64,000 bases of DNA from JAAXGX01 sp965221595 (GCA_965221595.1 OZ244900.1:558001-622000), one strand, 5' to 3'; numbered from the stretch's first letter, positions 19,899 to 29,724 are shown. The notes: generated by a model from the sequence alone, not told the origin. Program-made: numbers and translations.

Positions 19899-21650
19899 AT
19901 GATTCGAGTCCGCTCGCGATCCGCTGCCCGCCACCCTGGCCGCCGCGACCTCCTGCGGGTGGTTCCGGCGGCAGTCGCCGCCGGCCTGTGGCCGTCGCCG
20001 GCCGCCGCCGCGCAGCAGGTTTCGGCCGCGGTGCCGAGCGACATCCTGGCGGGCGCGGCGATGCTCGCCGACTTGGAGTTCACCGCCGCCCAGCGCAACC
20101 TGATGCGCGCGGACGTGGCCCGCAACCGGCGGCGGTACTCCGCGCTGCGGGCGGTGGACGTCGCCCACGATACCGCGCCGGCCTTCACCTTCCGACCGAC
20201 TCCGGCGCGCAGCCTGCCCGCGGGCCGCGCCACGCCGCACGCCCCGCTCCCGGTCGCGCGTCCGCTGCGCGTGGCTGTCCCCGCCAGCCTCGACGCGCTG
20301 GCTTTCGAGCCGGTTACGACCCTGTCGCGGCTGATCGAGGAGCGGCGGGTCACGTCGGTCGACCTGACCCGTCTGTACCTCGACCGCCTGCGGCGCTACG
20401 GCGGCCGTCTCAACTGCGTGGTCACGCTCATGGCGGACGCGGCGCTGCGGCAGGCGGACGCGGCCGACCGGGAGATCGGCGCGGGGCGCTACCGCGGCCC
20501 GCTGCACGGGATCCCATGGGGTGCGAAGGACCTGTTCGCGACGCGCGGCGCCCGCACGACATGGGGCGCGCGGCCGTACGAGCAGCAGGTGATCGACGCG
20601 GACGCGACTGTCGTCGAACGGCTGGCCGCGGCCGGCGCCGTGCTGGTGGCGAAACTGTCGATGGGAGCGCTCGCCCGCGGCAGCGTCTGGTTCGGCGGGA
20701 TGACGCGCAACCCGTGGGCGCCCGGGCGCGGCTCGAGCGGCTCGTCGGCCGGATCCGGTGCCGCGACTGCCGCCGGGCTGGTGGGCTTCGCGCTGGGCAC
20801 GGAGACCCTGGGCTCCATCATCTCGCCCTCAGCCGCCTGCGGGGTCACCGGCTTGCGCCCGACGTTCGGGCGCGTCAGCCGGCACGGGGCGATGGCACTC
20901 GCCTGGACCATGGACAAGATCGGCCCGCTGTGCCGCACGGTGGACGACTGCGTGCTGGTATTCAACGCCATCTACGGACCCGACGGGCGGGACGACACGG
21001 TGGTCGACGCGCCATTCGCCTGGGACCCCGGCTTCGACCCGACGCGCCTGCGCGTCGGCTACCTCGCCGCCGAGTTCGAACGGTCGCCCCCGGGCGACGT
21101 CTTCCGCAACGCGCGGGCCGCCGAGGCCCGCCAGGCCGTGCTGCGTGTTGCGCTCGACGACCTGCGCCGTGCCGGCATGACGCTCGAACCGGTCAGGCTG
21201 CCGGAGTTCCCGGCCGAGGCGCTGCGCCTGATTCTGGAGGCGGAGGCCGCGGCGGCGTTCGACGACCTGACGCGCAGCGGCGGCCTCGACCAGCTCACCG
21301 GGCAGGGCCCGGACGCCTGGCCGAACGTCTTCCGCGCCTCGCGGTTCATCCCGGCCGTCGAGTACATCCGCGCCCAGCGCGCCCGGACGCTGCTCATGCG
21401 CGAGATGAACGCGCTGCTGGAGCGGGTCGACCTGTTCGTGAGCCCGACGCGCAGCGCCAGCCTGACGATGACCAACCTGACGGGGCACCCGGCCCTGGCC
21501 TTGAAGGCCGGCTTCAGCGGCGGCCTGCCGGTGGCCCTGATGCTGACCGGCAGGCTCAACGACGAGGCAACGCTGCTGCAGGCTGCCCGCGCCTACGAGC
21601 AGGCCACCGACTGGCACACCCGGCACCCCCCGCTCGATGCGCTGCTGTGA
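19899..21650 (+). CDS. Tat-exported amidase (amidase-signature family)
   Basis: A 583-residue protein with a twin-arginine leader (GRRDLLRVVPAAVAAG) and an amidase-signature domain from about residue 130. The catalytic Ser-cisSer-Lys triad is indicated by the lysine in GIPWGAKDLF and the serines in RGSSGSSAGSGAAT and ETLGSI. The family hydrolyses C-N bonds in amides and peptides. Export to the periplasm argues against a GatA role. An N-terminal 100-residue region between the leader and the enzyme is not recognised. Probably co-transcribed with the FMN reductase gene. Confidence 0.85.
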   Translation: MIRVRSRSAARHPGRRDLLRVVPAAVAAGLWPSPAAAAQQVSAAVPSDILAGAAMLADLEFTAAQRNLMRADVARNRRRYSALRAVDVAHDTAPAFTFRPTPARSLPAGRATPHAPLPVARPLRVAVPASLDALAFEPVTTLSRLIEERRVTSVDLTRLYLDRLRRYGGRLNCVVTLMADAALRQADAADREIGAGRYRGPLHGIPWGAKDLFATRGARTTWGARPYEQQVIDADATVVERLAAAGAVLVAKLSMGALARGSVWFGGMTRNPWAPGRGSSGSSAGSGAATAAGLVGFALGTETLGSIISPSAACGVTGLRPTFGRVSRHGAMALAWTMDKIGPLCRTVDDCVLVFNAIYGPDGRDDTVVDAPFAWDPGFDPTRLRVGYLAAEFERSPPGDVFRNARAAEARQAVLRVALDDLRRAGMTLEPVRLPEFPAEALRLILEAEAAAAFDDLTRSGGLDQLTGQGPDAWPNVFRASRFIPAVEYIRAQRARTLLMREMNALLERVDLFVSPTRSASLTMTNLTGHPALALKAGFSGGLPVALMLTGRLNDEATLLQAARAYEQATDWHTRHPPLDALL

Positions 21651-21811
21651 AACGCACGCCCGACGTCACCAAACCGGGGCAACGTCAGATGATTCCAAGC
21701 CCTGCAGCGCTGAGGAGTGTTCCCAGCGCGCAGGTGTCCGGTTGAAACTGGAGATGGCTGTGGGTTGGCCGCGGCGTGAGAGGCAACGGAGCGAGGCGGA
21801 GTGTGGGTCAA

Positions 21812-23461
21812 TCAAGGGGTCGCGTCGATCGCCTGCCGGGCGGCGAGGATGTCGGCGACCAGGCCCTCGACGTGCGGCTCGTCGATGAAGGGCGACAGCA
21901 TGAAGCTCTTGAGGCCGACCATGGGCTCGCCGTAGTCGGTGTGGCGGTAGCAGTCGGTCATCGAGATGTGCACCCCTGCGCCGCGCATGGCGCGCTCGTA
22001 GAGATGGCGGAACAGGCGGCGGTTGTAGTCGTTGTAGCGCTGCAGTTCGGCGCGCGCGGCGGGGTCGGTGCGCTCGCGGTCCTTGACGGTCCAGGTGTCC
22101 ACGCCGACGGGATAGACGCGGAACACGGTGACCGGTCCGACGCCGTCGTCGTTGAGCACCGTGGTCGAGTCGTGGCCCTCCAGGTGCTCGCGGAGCAGCT
22201 CGGCCATCTCCACGAGGTGGCCGAGGAGGACGCGCAGGCCGACCCGGCCGAACAGGTGCAGGTTGGCGTAGGCCGCCAGCACGCCGCCGGCGCCGCGGGA
22301 CGTCTCGAGCGTGTAGACACCGGGATGCCGTTCGCCGCTCTGGAACAGGTAGGGCATCTGGTCGCGGCCGCGGACCAGCAGCTGCAGGTCGTCGCGGTCG
22401 CGGGCCAGGAAGAGGCTCGAGACGTACGGCGTGAAACCGGTCTTGTGGAAGTCGATGCCGATGGAGTCCGCGCGCGCCAGCTTCGAGATGCGGCGGCCGG
22501 TAGCCGCCAGCGCCCGCACGGTGCGGGGACGGAATCCGAGGGGATTCAGTTCGAAGTCGTAGTCGTTGAAGACGGACCAGGCCCAACCGATGACCGCGTC
22601 GGCGTGCACGTGCGGCGTGTAGTCGAGTTCGTAGTCCTCCACCAGCCGGTCGCGCAGGTCGACGACGGCGTCGAGGTCGTCGACCCCGAAGGCGTCGGTG
22701 GTACCCATGGTCGCCACGAACGCGACGATGCGCCGCCCGGCGTCGAGCGCCGCGCGCGCCGCCGTCTCCAGCCGGTCGACGCGGATGTCGTTCTGCGGGT
22801 GCGTCGGCACCTCGATGACCTGCTTCTCGCCGAGACCGAGCCAGCCGGCGACGTTCAGGCGGCAGTAGTGGCTCTGCTCGGATGCCAGGATGACGCCGTC
22901 GCCGCGGATGCCGTTGTCCATCGCGTCGGGGAACGCCTTCTCGATGCCGAGGCGGGCGCCGTAGAGCGTGGTGCCGGTGCCGCCGAAGGTGAAGATGCCG
23001 GCTGCGCGCGCCGGGTCGTAGCCGACCAGGCGGGCGGCCATCGCGGCGACTGCCGTCTCGGTCACGGCAAGGCCGTAGGACGTGTCGTCCGACACGAGGT
23101 TCGGGTTGTAGATGGCCGGCAGCAATGCGCCGATCACGCTCGGGATTGATGGCGGCGGCACGACGTTGATCTGCGTGCGCGGATGTCCCCAGATGGGCAT
23201 GCCTTCCAGCTTGCCGACGAGCTGGCGCGCTACGTCCTCCACGCTGCGCCCCTCCTCGGCCAGCGTCGCCTGCTCCGCCGCCGCATAGTCGAGCTGCTGC
23301 GGTTCCCCGAGCAGCGGTACCTCGGACTTCATGTCGTCGATCTGGTCGAGGGCCCGCATGATCGAGAACACGAAGTAGGCATCGCGCATCCGGTCCGAGA
23401 CCGGCGCCGGGAAGGTGTCCCTCAGGTGGGTCAGCCGTTCGTAGTAGCGGGGCTCGCTCAC
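21812..23461 (-). CDS. PLP-dependent decarboxylase (group II, glutamate/aromatic amino-acid type)
   Basis: The 549-residue enzyme shows the group II PLP decarboxylase pattern. The Schiff-base lysine is K340 in GIDFHKTGFTPY. The cofactor regions are HVHADAVIGWAW, where the aspartate contacts the pyridine nitrogen, and FTFGGTGTTLYGARL. The substrate amino acid cannot be fixed from sequence. The GTG start at 23461 overlaps the TGA of the upstream small exported protein by three bases (GTGA), so the pair is coupled. The large in-frame extension further upstream belongs to the other gene's DNA and is not used. Confidence 0.82.
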   Translation of the reverse strand: MSEPRYYERLTHLRDTFPAPVSDRMRDAYFVFSIMRALDQIDDMKSEVPLLGEPQQLDYAAAEQATLAEEGRSVEDVARQLVGKLEGMPIWGHPRTQINVVPPPSIPSVIGALLPAIYNPNLVSDDTSYGLAVTETAVAAMAARLVGYDPARAAGIFTFGGTGTTLYGARLGIEKAFPDAMDNGIRGDGVILASEQSHYCRLNVAGWLGLGEKQVIEVPTHPQNDIRVDRLETAARAALDAGRRIVAFVATMGTTDAFGVDDLDAVVDLRDRLVEDYELDYTPHVHADAVIGWAWSVFNDYDFELNPLGFRPRTVRALAATGRRISKLARADSIGIDFHKTGFTPYVSSLFLARDRDDLQLLVRGRDQMPYLFQSGERHPGVYTLETSRGAGGVLAAYANLHLFGRVGLRVLLGHLVEMAELLREHLEGHDSTTVLNDDGVGPVTVFRVYPVGVDTWTVKDRERTDPAARAELQRYNDYNRRLFRHLYERAMRGAGVHISMTDCYRHTDYGEPMVGLKSFMLSPFIDEPHVEGLVADILAARQAIDATP

Positions 23462-23997
23462 TCGTATCGGACGCTGTCGACCAGAGCCGTGAAGGCCGGC
23501 TCCCAGCGGGCGACCGTGGTTTCCGGGCCGGTCAGCCTGAAGAAGAACGGACCGCCCGGCGTCTCGACCACGGCTGCCTTCAGCCGGAACCCGCGCTTGT
23601 AGTACCGCATCCTGGAGCCGGGCAGGACCTCGGCCGCGAAGATCCCCGGCACGTCGAGCAGGGTGATCTGCATGCCGCCCACCTCGAAACGGCTGGTGGT
23701 TGCCACGTCGGCGGACGGGCGGTTGTCGGGCTGCAGCATCTGGTTGGTCCAGCGCTCCAGGTTCAACGCCACGGTGCCGTCTTCGCCGCCGAAGTGGAAG
23801 ACGACGCACTCGGCGTCCTCCGCGTCCTCGGCTGCGCGCGGCAGCACGAACTGGGCGACGCGGGCTGGCGACTCCGGGTCGACCGCGATCCAGCCGTCCG
23901 GGGTGTCGTAGCGGAGCGTCGCCTGGGCGCCCACCGGGCTCGCGAGCAACACCAGCAGGAGCAGCGGAAGCCCGATTGACCGCAGGCGCCATGACAT
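23458..23997 (-). CDS. Small exported protein of unknown function
   Basis: The 179-residue product has a classical signal peptide (RLRSIGLPLLLLVLLASPVGAQ) and a soluble beta-rich domain. The pattern, a C-terminal WEPAFTALVDSVRYE and an LxxPDGW-like start, resembles DcrB/PsbP-like periplasmic proteins, but no family is certain. ATG 23997 is preferred, with GGAGG eleven bases upstream. GTG 24009 is possible. Translationally coupled to the PLP decarboxylase gene. Confidence 0.55.
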   Translation of the reverse strand: MSWRLRSIGLPLLLLVLLASPVGAQATLRYDTPDGWIAVDPESPARVAQFVLPRAAEDAEDAECVVFHFGGEDGTVALNLERWTNQMLQPDNRPSADVATTSRFEVGGMQITLLDVPGIFAAEVLPGSRMRYYKRGFRLKAAVVETPGGPFFFRLTGPETTVARWEPAFTALVDSVRYE

Positions 23998-24017
23998 GTT
24001 CGGGAGCACCTCCCTCC

Positions 24018-24023
24018 ATGCTA
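24018..24023 (-). promoter_or_regulatory. Putative extended -10 box (TGC-TAGCAT)
   Basis: Minus-strand TGCTAGCAT lies 20 bases before ATG 23997 and would start the small exported protein-PLP decarboxylase transcript. Confidence 0.35.
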
Positions 24024-24098
24024 GCAGCTTCCGGCTTCCATCAGACGGGGCCGCGCCCGAACCTCCGGCGTCCGCGGGTTCCCTCAGCGGGCGACTGG

Positions 24099-24104
24099 TA
24101 CAAT
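24099..24104 (+). promoter_or_regulatory. Putative -10 box TACAAT for the YjbQ-M16 operon
   Basis: GGTACAAT stands 43 bases before ATG 24148. No -35 hexamer is evident. Confidence 0.4.
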
Positions 24105-24147
24105 GGCGTGCACGCCGTCAGCCGGCGTGTCCGTTGGCTCGACTTCC

Positions 24148-24564
24148 ATGGTGACGACGGTCCGCCGCCAGATTCGCACGGCCGGTCAGGGTGACGTGCA
24201 CGACGTCACCGCGGAGGTGGCGGCCGCGGTGTCCGGATCGGGCCTGACCGCCGGCGTAGCGACCGTGGCGGTCGTCGGCTCCACGGCGGGGATCACCACG
24301 ATCGAGTTCGAGCCGGGCGCCGTGGCGGACTTCAACCGCCTGTTAGAGCGGCTCGCGCCGCGCGATGGTCGCTACGCCCACCACGAGCGGTGGGGCGACG
24401 ACAACGGTTCGAGCCACGTGCGGGCGGCGCTGCTCGGTCCGTCCGTCGCCGTTCCCTTCAGCGCTGCGGAGCTGGCGCTCGGCACCTGGCAGCAGCTCGT
24501 GCTCGTGGAATGCGACACCCGGGCGCGCACGCGCGAGCTGGTCATCCAGCTCGTCGGCGAGTAG
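24148..24564 (+). CDS. YjbQ/UPF0047 family protein
   Basis: The 138-residue protein matches the UPF0047 (YjbQ) fold. It has an N-terminal VTAEVAAAVSGSGLTAG block and a GxTTIEFEPG strand. The RYAHHERWGDDNGSSHVRAAL metal-site region and the C-terminal GTWQQLVLVECD complete the match. Members have been given thiamine-phosphate-synthase-like activity in complementation tests, but their physiological role is unsettled. The start could be ATG 24148 or the in-frame ATG 24103; the latter overlaps the -10 box and is unlikely. Six bases separate it from the M16 protease gene. Confidence 0.82.
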   Translation: MVTTVRRQIRTAGQGDVHDVTAEVAAAVSGSGLTAGVATVAVVGSTAGITTIEFEPGAVADFNRLLERLAPRDGRYAHHERWGDDNGSSHVRAALLGPSVAVPFSAAELALGTWQQLVLVECDTRARTRELVIQLVGE

Positions 24565-24569
24565 CGGCG

Positions 24570-25880
24570 ATGCAGATCGACTACGAGAAAGAGACTCTCG
24601 ACAACGGGCTCGACGTGATCGTGCACGAGGACCGCGGCTGTCCCCTCGTGGCGGTCAACCTGTGGTACCACGTCGGGTCCAAGGACGAGCGGCCCGGCCG
24701 CACCGGGTTCGCGCACCTGTTCGAGCACCTGATGTTCGAGGGGTCGGCGCATCACGACAGCAGCTACTTCTCGCCGCTGCAGGAGATCGGCGGCACGCTG
24801 AACGGGTCGACGAACACGGATCGCACCAACTACTGGGAGGTCGTACCGTCCCCGGCGCTGGAGCGCGCGTTGTGGATGGAATCCGACCGGATGGGCTTCC
24901 TGCTGCCGGCCCTGACCACCGAGAAGTTCGAGACGCAGCGCGAGGTGGTGCTCAACGAGCGCCGTCAGAACTACGAGAATCGGCCCTACGGCCTGGTGCC
25001 CGTCGCGCTCATGGCGGCCCTCTACCCGCCGCGGCACCCGTACCACTGGTTGACGATCGGCAATCCCGACGACGTGCGTGCGGCCGGGCTGGCGGATGTC
25101 AAGGCGTTCTTCGCCGCCTACTACCATCCAGCCAACGCGTCCCTGGCGATTGCCGGCGACGTGCGGACCGGCGCCGCGTTCGAAGCGGCGCGCCGCTACT
25201 TCGGTGACCTCGCGCCCGGCCCGCGGCCCGCGCCCCCCGCGCTGCCGGCCGAACCGGCGCCGGCAGGCGAGCAGCGCCTGCTGCTGGTCGATCGCGTCGA
25301 GCTGCCGCGTCTCTACCTCGTGTGGCGCACACCGCCGCTGTACAAACCGGGCGACGCCGAGTGCGACCTGCTCGCCGAGATGCTCGGCGGCGGCAAGTCG
25401 TCGCGGCTGTACCGCGCCCTCGTGCACGACCGGCGGATTGCCACGGACGTCAGCGCGGGTCAGAGCTCGCACGAGCTGTCGAGCAGCTTCGCCGTCGTGG
25501 CCACGGCGGCGCCCGGCCACGATCTGGCCGAGATCGAGGCCGTTATCGCCGGCGAACTCGCGAGCCTGGCGACGGCGGGCCCTGACGCCGACGAGGTGGC
25601 GCGGAGTCGCACCGCCGTCGAGGCCGACTTCGTCTACCAGGTGCAGACCGTGGGCGGGTTCGGCGGGCGCTCCGATCAGCTCAACGCCTACAACGTTCTC
25701 GCGGGCGATCCAGGCTATGGTCCGACCGACCGCGCGCGGTACGCGGCCGTGACGCCGGCCGCTGTCCGGCAGACGGTCGAGACCTTCCTCGGCACCGCCG
25801 GCCGCGTGGCGCTGAGCGTGGTGCCGGAGGGGCGGCCCGCCGCGGCACTGCCGGATTCAACGCTGGTCAACCCTGTCTGA
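24570..25880 (+). CDS. M16 family zinc metalloprotease, catalytic subunit
   Basis: A 436-residue insulinase-family peptidase with the inverted zinc motif HLFEH (H49, E52, H53) in HLFEHLMFEGS and a downstream glutamate-rich helix. There is no obvious signal peptide, so it may act in the cytoplasm or leave by another route. It overlaps the next M16 gene by one base (TGATG). Bacterial M16B proteases work as an active plus inactive pair forming a clamshell, which fits this arrangement. Confidence 0.9.
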   Translation: MQIDYEKETLDNGLDVIVHEDRGCPLVAVNLWYHVGSKDERPGRTGFAHLFEHLMFEGSAHHDSSYFSPLQEIGGTLNGSTNTDRTNYWEVVPSPALERALWMESDRMGFLLPALTTEKFETQREVVLNERRQNYENRPYGLVPVALMAALYPPRHPYHWLTIGNPDDVRAAGLADVKAFFAAYYHPANASLAIAGDVRTGAAFEAARRYFGDLAPGPRPAPPALPAEPAPAGEQRLLLVDRVELPRLYLVWRTPPLYKPGDAECDLLAEMLGGGKSSRLYRALVHDRRIATDVSAGQSSHELSSSFAVVATAAPGHDLAEIEAVIAGELASLATAGPDADEVARSRTAVEADFVYQVQTVGGFGGRSDQLNAYNVLAGDPGYGPTDRARYAAVTPAAVRQTVETFLGTAGRVALSVVPEGRPAAALPDSTLVNPV

Positions 25881-27268
25881 TGGAGGCCCGTACGGGACTG
25901 CCCGCCGTCGGTGCCGACCCTGCGTTCAGCCTGCCGGCGTTCGAGCGCGCTGCGCTCGGCGACCGCGTCCAGGTGCGGGCGGCCGGCCACCACCGGGCGC
26001 CGGTGCTCACGCTGCTCCTGCTGTTGCCGGCGGGTGCTGCGGCAGACCCGCCCGACCAGCCGGGTCTCGCGGCGCTGACCGCGGACCTGTTCGACGAAGG
26101 CAGCGCCGCGCTGTCCGACGTCGAACTGCACCGGGCGCTGATGCGCATCGGGGGGCGGCTGAGCACCGAGGTGTGGAGCGACGCGACGGTCGTCGGGCTC
26201 ACGACGCTGTCGCGGCACGCGCAGGAGGGGCTGCAGCTGCTGTTCGAAATCGCCGTGCGCCCGCGCTTCGATCCGGTCGACGTGGCGCGCGTGCGCGACC
26301 TGCGCATCAACCGTATCCGGCAGTTGCGGCGCTCGGCCGCGGCCGTCGCCGACCGCGTGTTCGTGGAAGCCCTGTACCGGTCTCATCCGTACGGCCACCC
26401 GGCGATCGGGACCGAGGCCGCACTGGGCGCAGTGGGGCCGGCCGACGTGGCCGACTTTCACCGCCGCCGGTACCTGCGTCTGCCCTGGACGCTCGTGGCC
26501 GTGGGGGATCTGGCGCCCGAGGCTTTGCTGGCCGCGGCCGCGCGGGCGTGGAGCGCGGGCGGCTTCGGCGCCGCAGCGCCGAAGCCGCCCGCGGGACCGG
26601 CGGAGGGGCTGCCGGAGCCGCCGCCCATTGCCCAGCGCATGGTGTTCGCCGCGCGCGAGGGCGCCGTGCAGTCCGAGATCCGTCTCGGCCACGCCGGCGT
26701 GCCGCGTACGTCGCCCGACTACTACGCTCTGAGCGTGCTGAACATGGTGCTCGGCGGACAGTTCGTCAGCCGCGTCAACCTCAACCTGCGCGAGGACAAG
26801 GGCTATACCTACGGCGCCCGCACGGCGTTCGACTGGCGCGTCGGGCGCGGGCCGTTCTCGCTGCAGGTGGGCGTGCAGACGGCCGCCACCCTGGACGCGC
26901 TGCGCGAGGCGGTGCGCGAGATCGCGGAGGTGCGGGGCCCGCGTCCGCCCTCGCCGCGCGAGCTCGAGACCGCCCGTGCGGCGCTGACACGCGGCTTCCC
27001 GCGCAGCTTCGAGACCGCCTTCCAGGTGGCGCGCGCCGGGGTCCGCATGGCGCTGCACGGGCTTCCGGACGACCATTACGCGCGCTTCGTGCCGCGTATC
27101 CTGGCGGTAGGCGCCGAGGACGTCCAGCAGGCGGCGCAGCGGCATCTGCGGCCCGCCGAGCTGCTCGCCGTCGTGGTGGGCTCCCGGCCCGACGTGCTCG
27201 GTGATCTGGCCCGGCTGGGCTTCGGCGACCCGGTCGAATGGCCCGTGGGCGCAGCACCGTCTGATTGA
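25880..27268 (+). CDS. M16 family protein, non-catalytic partner
   Basis: The 462-residue protein has the M16 fold, with a second-domain QSEIRLGHAG start and LREDKGYTYGARTAF. At the place of HxxEH it has LTADLFDEG, so the zinc ligands are missing and it should be inactive. It begins within the stop codon of the catalytic subunit. The GYTYGA and R-rich segment in the C-terminal half is the substrate-binding signature usually kept in inactive partners. The two products probably form a heterodimeric peptidase. Confidence 0.88.
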   Translation: MEARTGLPAVGADPAFSLPAFERAALGDRVQVRAAGHHRAPVLTLLLLLPAGAAADPPDQPGLAALTADLFDEGSAALSDVELHRALMRIGGRLSTEVWSDATVVGLTTLSRHAQEGLQLLFEIAVRPRFDPVDVARVRDLRINRIRQLRRSAAAVADRVFVEALYRSHPYGHPAIGTEAALGAVGPADVADFHRRRYLRLPWTLVAVGDLAPEALLAAAARAWSAGGFGAAAPKPPAGPAEGLPEPPPIAQRMVFAAREGAVQSEIRLGHAGVPRTSPDYYALSVLNMVLGGQFVSRVNLNLREDKGYTYGARTAFDWRVGRGPFSLQVGVQTAATLDALREAVREIAEVRGPRPPSPRELETARAALTRGFPRSFETAFQVARAGVRMALHGLPDDHYARFVPRILAVGAEDVQQAAQRHLRPAELLAVVVGSRPDVLGDLARLGFGDPVEWPVGAAPSD

Positions 27269-27427
27269 GCGGTCCGCTCACTGAAACCGTGCAGACCGCA
27301 AGGCGCGCCAAGGGGCGCAGCGCCGCCAGAATGACACCAGGAGCGGCGCGAGGCGACGGGCCCGGCAAGCGGACGCCGGGGGTTCGGGGCGCCGCCCAGT
27401 CCGACATGGAAGCCTGCTTGAAGTCCG

Positions 27428-28606
27428 TCAGCCCCGCCGGGCCGGCATCCGGCGGCGCAGCAGGGCGGCATTGGCCCGGTAGCCGCCCGTTGCAGGATCG
27501 GGCACGACCAGGTCCATGTCGACCAGGAACTTCACGTCCCGCACGAGTGTCACATCCGACAGCGCCGCATACTGCCTCGCCAGGTCGATGGTCCGCAGCG
27601 GCAGGTCTTCGAGCGTGATGGCCTCGTGCAGCGGGAAGCGCAGCATCAGTTCCCGCCTGCGCCGGAACACGCGCTTCTTCCGGTACCGCTGCTTTGCGAA
27701 CCGATCGTGAACGAGCGTCCGCCAGGCGATCTCTAACTGCATCTCCTGGACCGTCTGCAACGTCTCCAGCAGGCCGTCACGATAGCCTTCGACGGCGTAC
27801 GCTATGAAGGCGCTCAGGTCGCGGTCCCGGTTCGCCTGCTGGAGCTGCCGATAGTACTCGGCTCGCGTCAGGTTGTAGAAGTTCGACAGGATGTGCGATG
27901 CAATGTCCGGATTGCCGGCACGCAGCAGCAGGTAGAACTCGAGCAGCCGCCCGGTCCGTCCGTTGCCGTCCCCGAAGGGATGAATCCACTCGACGTAGAC
28001 ATGGGCTACGATCGCCTGAATCACGGTCTCCCTGAAGGGAAGCGGACTCTCCGTCGATGACGGGAACGCCTCCCGGAGCCACGCGCACAGCCGACGGACG
28101 AGGACATCGACATCCGTCGCGCGCGGACACTTGTACGGACCGACCACCCGCTCGTCGGTCCGCAGGCGCCCGGGGACCGCGTCGAAGTGCTCGCCGAGCT
28201 CGGACCCGACCAGCTTGTGAAAGCGGCGCAAGACCGGTAGCGAGATCGGCGGCACCGCGCCGCGTTCGGCGACGTCTTCGACGATGTCGTTCATGGCGTT
28301 GATGACGTTGCGCACCTCGCGTTCCTGGTAGCCCTTGCTGGGCGGCAGCGACTCGCCGTCAGCCACCTGCCGCACCTCTTCGTCGGTCAGGGTGTTGCCC
28401 TCGATGGCCGTGGTCGCCTGGGCGCCCTTGATCAGGGCCACTCTCTTGAGTTTCTTGTGGCGATCCGGGCTCAAGGGCGTTTCCCCGATCGCCCGGATGA
28501 TCGCGTCGCACTGGCCGAGCTGATATAGGACGTCGGGGCCGAGCTGCCAATGGCGGCGGAACTGAAGATGCGGGTACCGTTCTCGCAGAGCCTCCGCAAC
28601 TTGCAT
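27428..28606 (-). CDS. Fic-domain protein (probable AMP transferase)
   Basis: The 392-residue protein carries a complete Fic motif, HPFGDGNGRTGR at residues 209-220, including the catalytic histidine and the nucleotide-binding GNGR. An N-terminal inhibitory helix motif T-A-I-E-G-N with E69 is present, so it is a self-inhibited class II Fic protein. The C-terminal third looks like a winged-helix domain (SDVTLVRDVKFLVDMDLV). Fic enzymes usually AMPylate protein hydroxyls; targets here are unknown. It is surrounded by unrelated genes. The DNA just before the start is unusually AT-rich for this window. Confidence 0.92.
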   Translation of the reverse strand: MQVAEALRERYPHLQFRRHWQLGPDVLYQLGQCDAIIRAIGETPLSPDRHKKLKRVALIKGAQATTAIEGNTLTDEEVRQVADGESLPPSKGYQEREVRNVINAMNDIVEDVAERGAVPPISLPVLRRFHKLVGSELGEHFDAVPGRLRTDERVVGPYKCPRATDVDVLVRRLCAWLREAFPSSTESPLPFRETVIQAIVAHVYVEWIHPFGDGNGRTGRLLEFYLLLRAGNPDIASHILSNFYNLTRAEYYRQLQQANRDRDLSAFIAYAVEGYRDGLLETLQTVQEMQLEIAWRTLVHDRFAKQRYRKKRVFRRRRELMLRFPLHEAITLEDLPLRTIDLARQYAALSDVTLVRDVKFLVDMDLVVPDPATGGYRANAALLRRRMPARRG

Positions 28607-28698
28607 GACAAATAGATCGTGTTATCTGTTCGGTTGACTGTCAAGCGGAGCGAAACCCGCGCGCGCGGCCTTCAGCCCCGTCCGATGGGCACCGACAC

Positions 28699-29724
28699 CT
28701 ACAGCGTCCGCGCCAGGAAGCGCGCCAGCACGTAGCCGTCCAGCCAGTTGAACGGGGCGATGCCCGTGGTGTAATGGCCGCACGGCAGCACGAACGCCCG
28801 ATGCGGCACGCCACAGTGCCGGAACCGGGCCACGAGCCGGCGTGACAGGTCCACCGGGAACGAGAGGTCGTAGCGGGCGTAGACCAGCAGGACCTGCGTG
28901 TCGCGCAGGCGGGCGACGTAGGGCTGGGGGCTGATCGGCAGCCACAGCCGGCGCAGCAGGTCGAGGTCGATGTGGCCGTCGAGCCCGGCGCGGACGTGGG
29001 CGGTCGAGAGCCCTCTCCACACCACATCGGCGAAGTACGGCGAGATGTGATTGAGTGCGGCGGCCCGGATGCGGGGCTCGTGCGCGGCCGTCAGCATGGC
29101 CAGGCAGGAGCCCAGGCTGGTTCCGAGGATGCCGATCCGCTCATAGCCGCGACCGTGCAGCCAGTCGATGGCGCGCCGCGCATCGAGCACTGCCTGCCGG
29201 CAGACCTGGAGCGTGCGCCCCACGTTGGCGCTGACGATGTAGTCGGCGCGATGGAGCTCCGGCGGCATGCGCCGGTCGTGATACGGGAGGCTGAGCCGCA
29301 GGCTGCTGATGCCGACGCGCGCCAGCAGCCTGCTCAGCGCGACGTGCGAGCCGGCGTCGGCGTTCCAGTGCGGCAGCACCACGACCGCGCGGCGCCCGCC
29401 GGCGCGGCCGGCGCGCGGGCGGTCGGCCGCGGGAAAGTACTGCGCGTGGACCGTGTTGTTCTCGGAGTGCGGCGTGCGGAACGCGCTGGGGAAGCTGAGG
29501 GCGTTGCCGCGCAGCGCGTAGTCGTTGGTGGCGGGCACGTGAAAGAAGCGGTCGGAGTGGGCCACCATGCGGGCGGACCAGTCGCGCAGCTCGTCGTGCG
29601 GCGCGGCCGCCGGGTCGCGCCGGTCGTCGAGCCAGTCGGCGCCCCACTCGAATCCGCGCACGACGCGGTCCGTGGTGCGGGCAGCGAGTCGAAGTTCCCA
29701 GGCGTGGAAGAGACGGGCGATCAT
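28699..29724 (-). CDS. Alpha/beta hydrolase
   Basis: The 341-residue protein has an alpha/beta-hydrolase core. VVVLPHWNADAG is the oxyanion-strand region and IGILGTSLGSCLAML gives the nucleophile elbow with S203. The aspartate in VYARYDLSFP and the histidine in LPCGHYTTG complete a plausible triad. There is no signal peptide. Substrate is unknown; the closest general type is the dienelactone-hydrolase or peptidase-like superfamily. It is divergent from the rhodanese gene with an 83-base promoter region between them. Confidence 0.72.
   Translation of the reverse strand: MIARLFHAWELRLAARTTDRVVRGFEWGADWLDDRRDPAAAPHDELRDWSARMVAHSDRFFHVPATNDYALRGNALSFPSAFRTPHSENNTVHAQYFPAADRPRAGRAGGRRAVVVLPHWNADAGSHVALSRLLARVGISSLRLSLPYHDRRMPPELHRADYIVSANVGRTLQVCRQAVLDARRAIDWLHGRGYERIGILGTSLGSCLAMLTAAHEPRIRAAALNHISPYFADVVWRGLSTAHVRAGLDGHIDLDLLRRLWLPISPQPYVARLRDTQVLLVYARYDLSFPVDLSRRLVARFRHCGVPHRAFVLPCGHYTTGIAPFNWLDGYVLARFLARTL

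Noticed and set aside
21651..21811. Insertion-sequence remnant between the amidase and PLP decarboxylase genes
   Set aside because: No transposase motif or inverted ends are visible in either strand.
24570..27268. A mitochondrial-type processing peptidase
   Set aside because: Only the general M16B active/inactive pair is supported.
27269..27427. Mobile-element end or gene remnant between the M16 and Fic genes
   Set aside because: No terminal inverted repeat, target duplication or protein motif could be recognised in the 159 bases.
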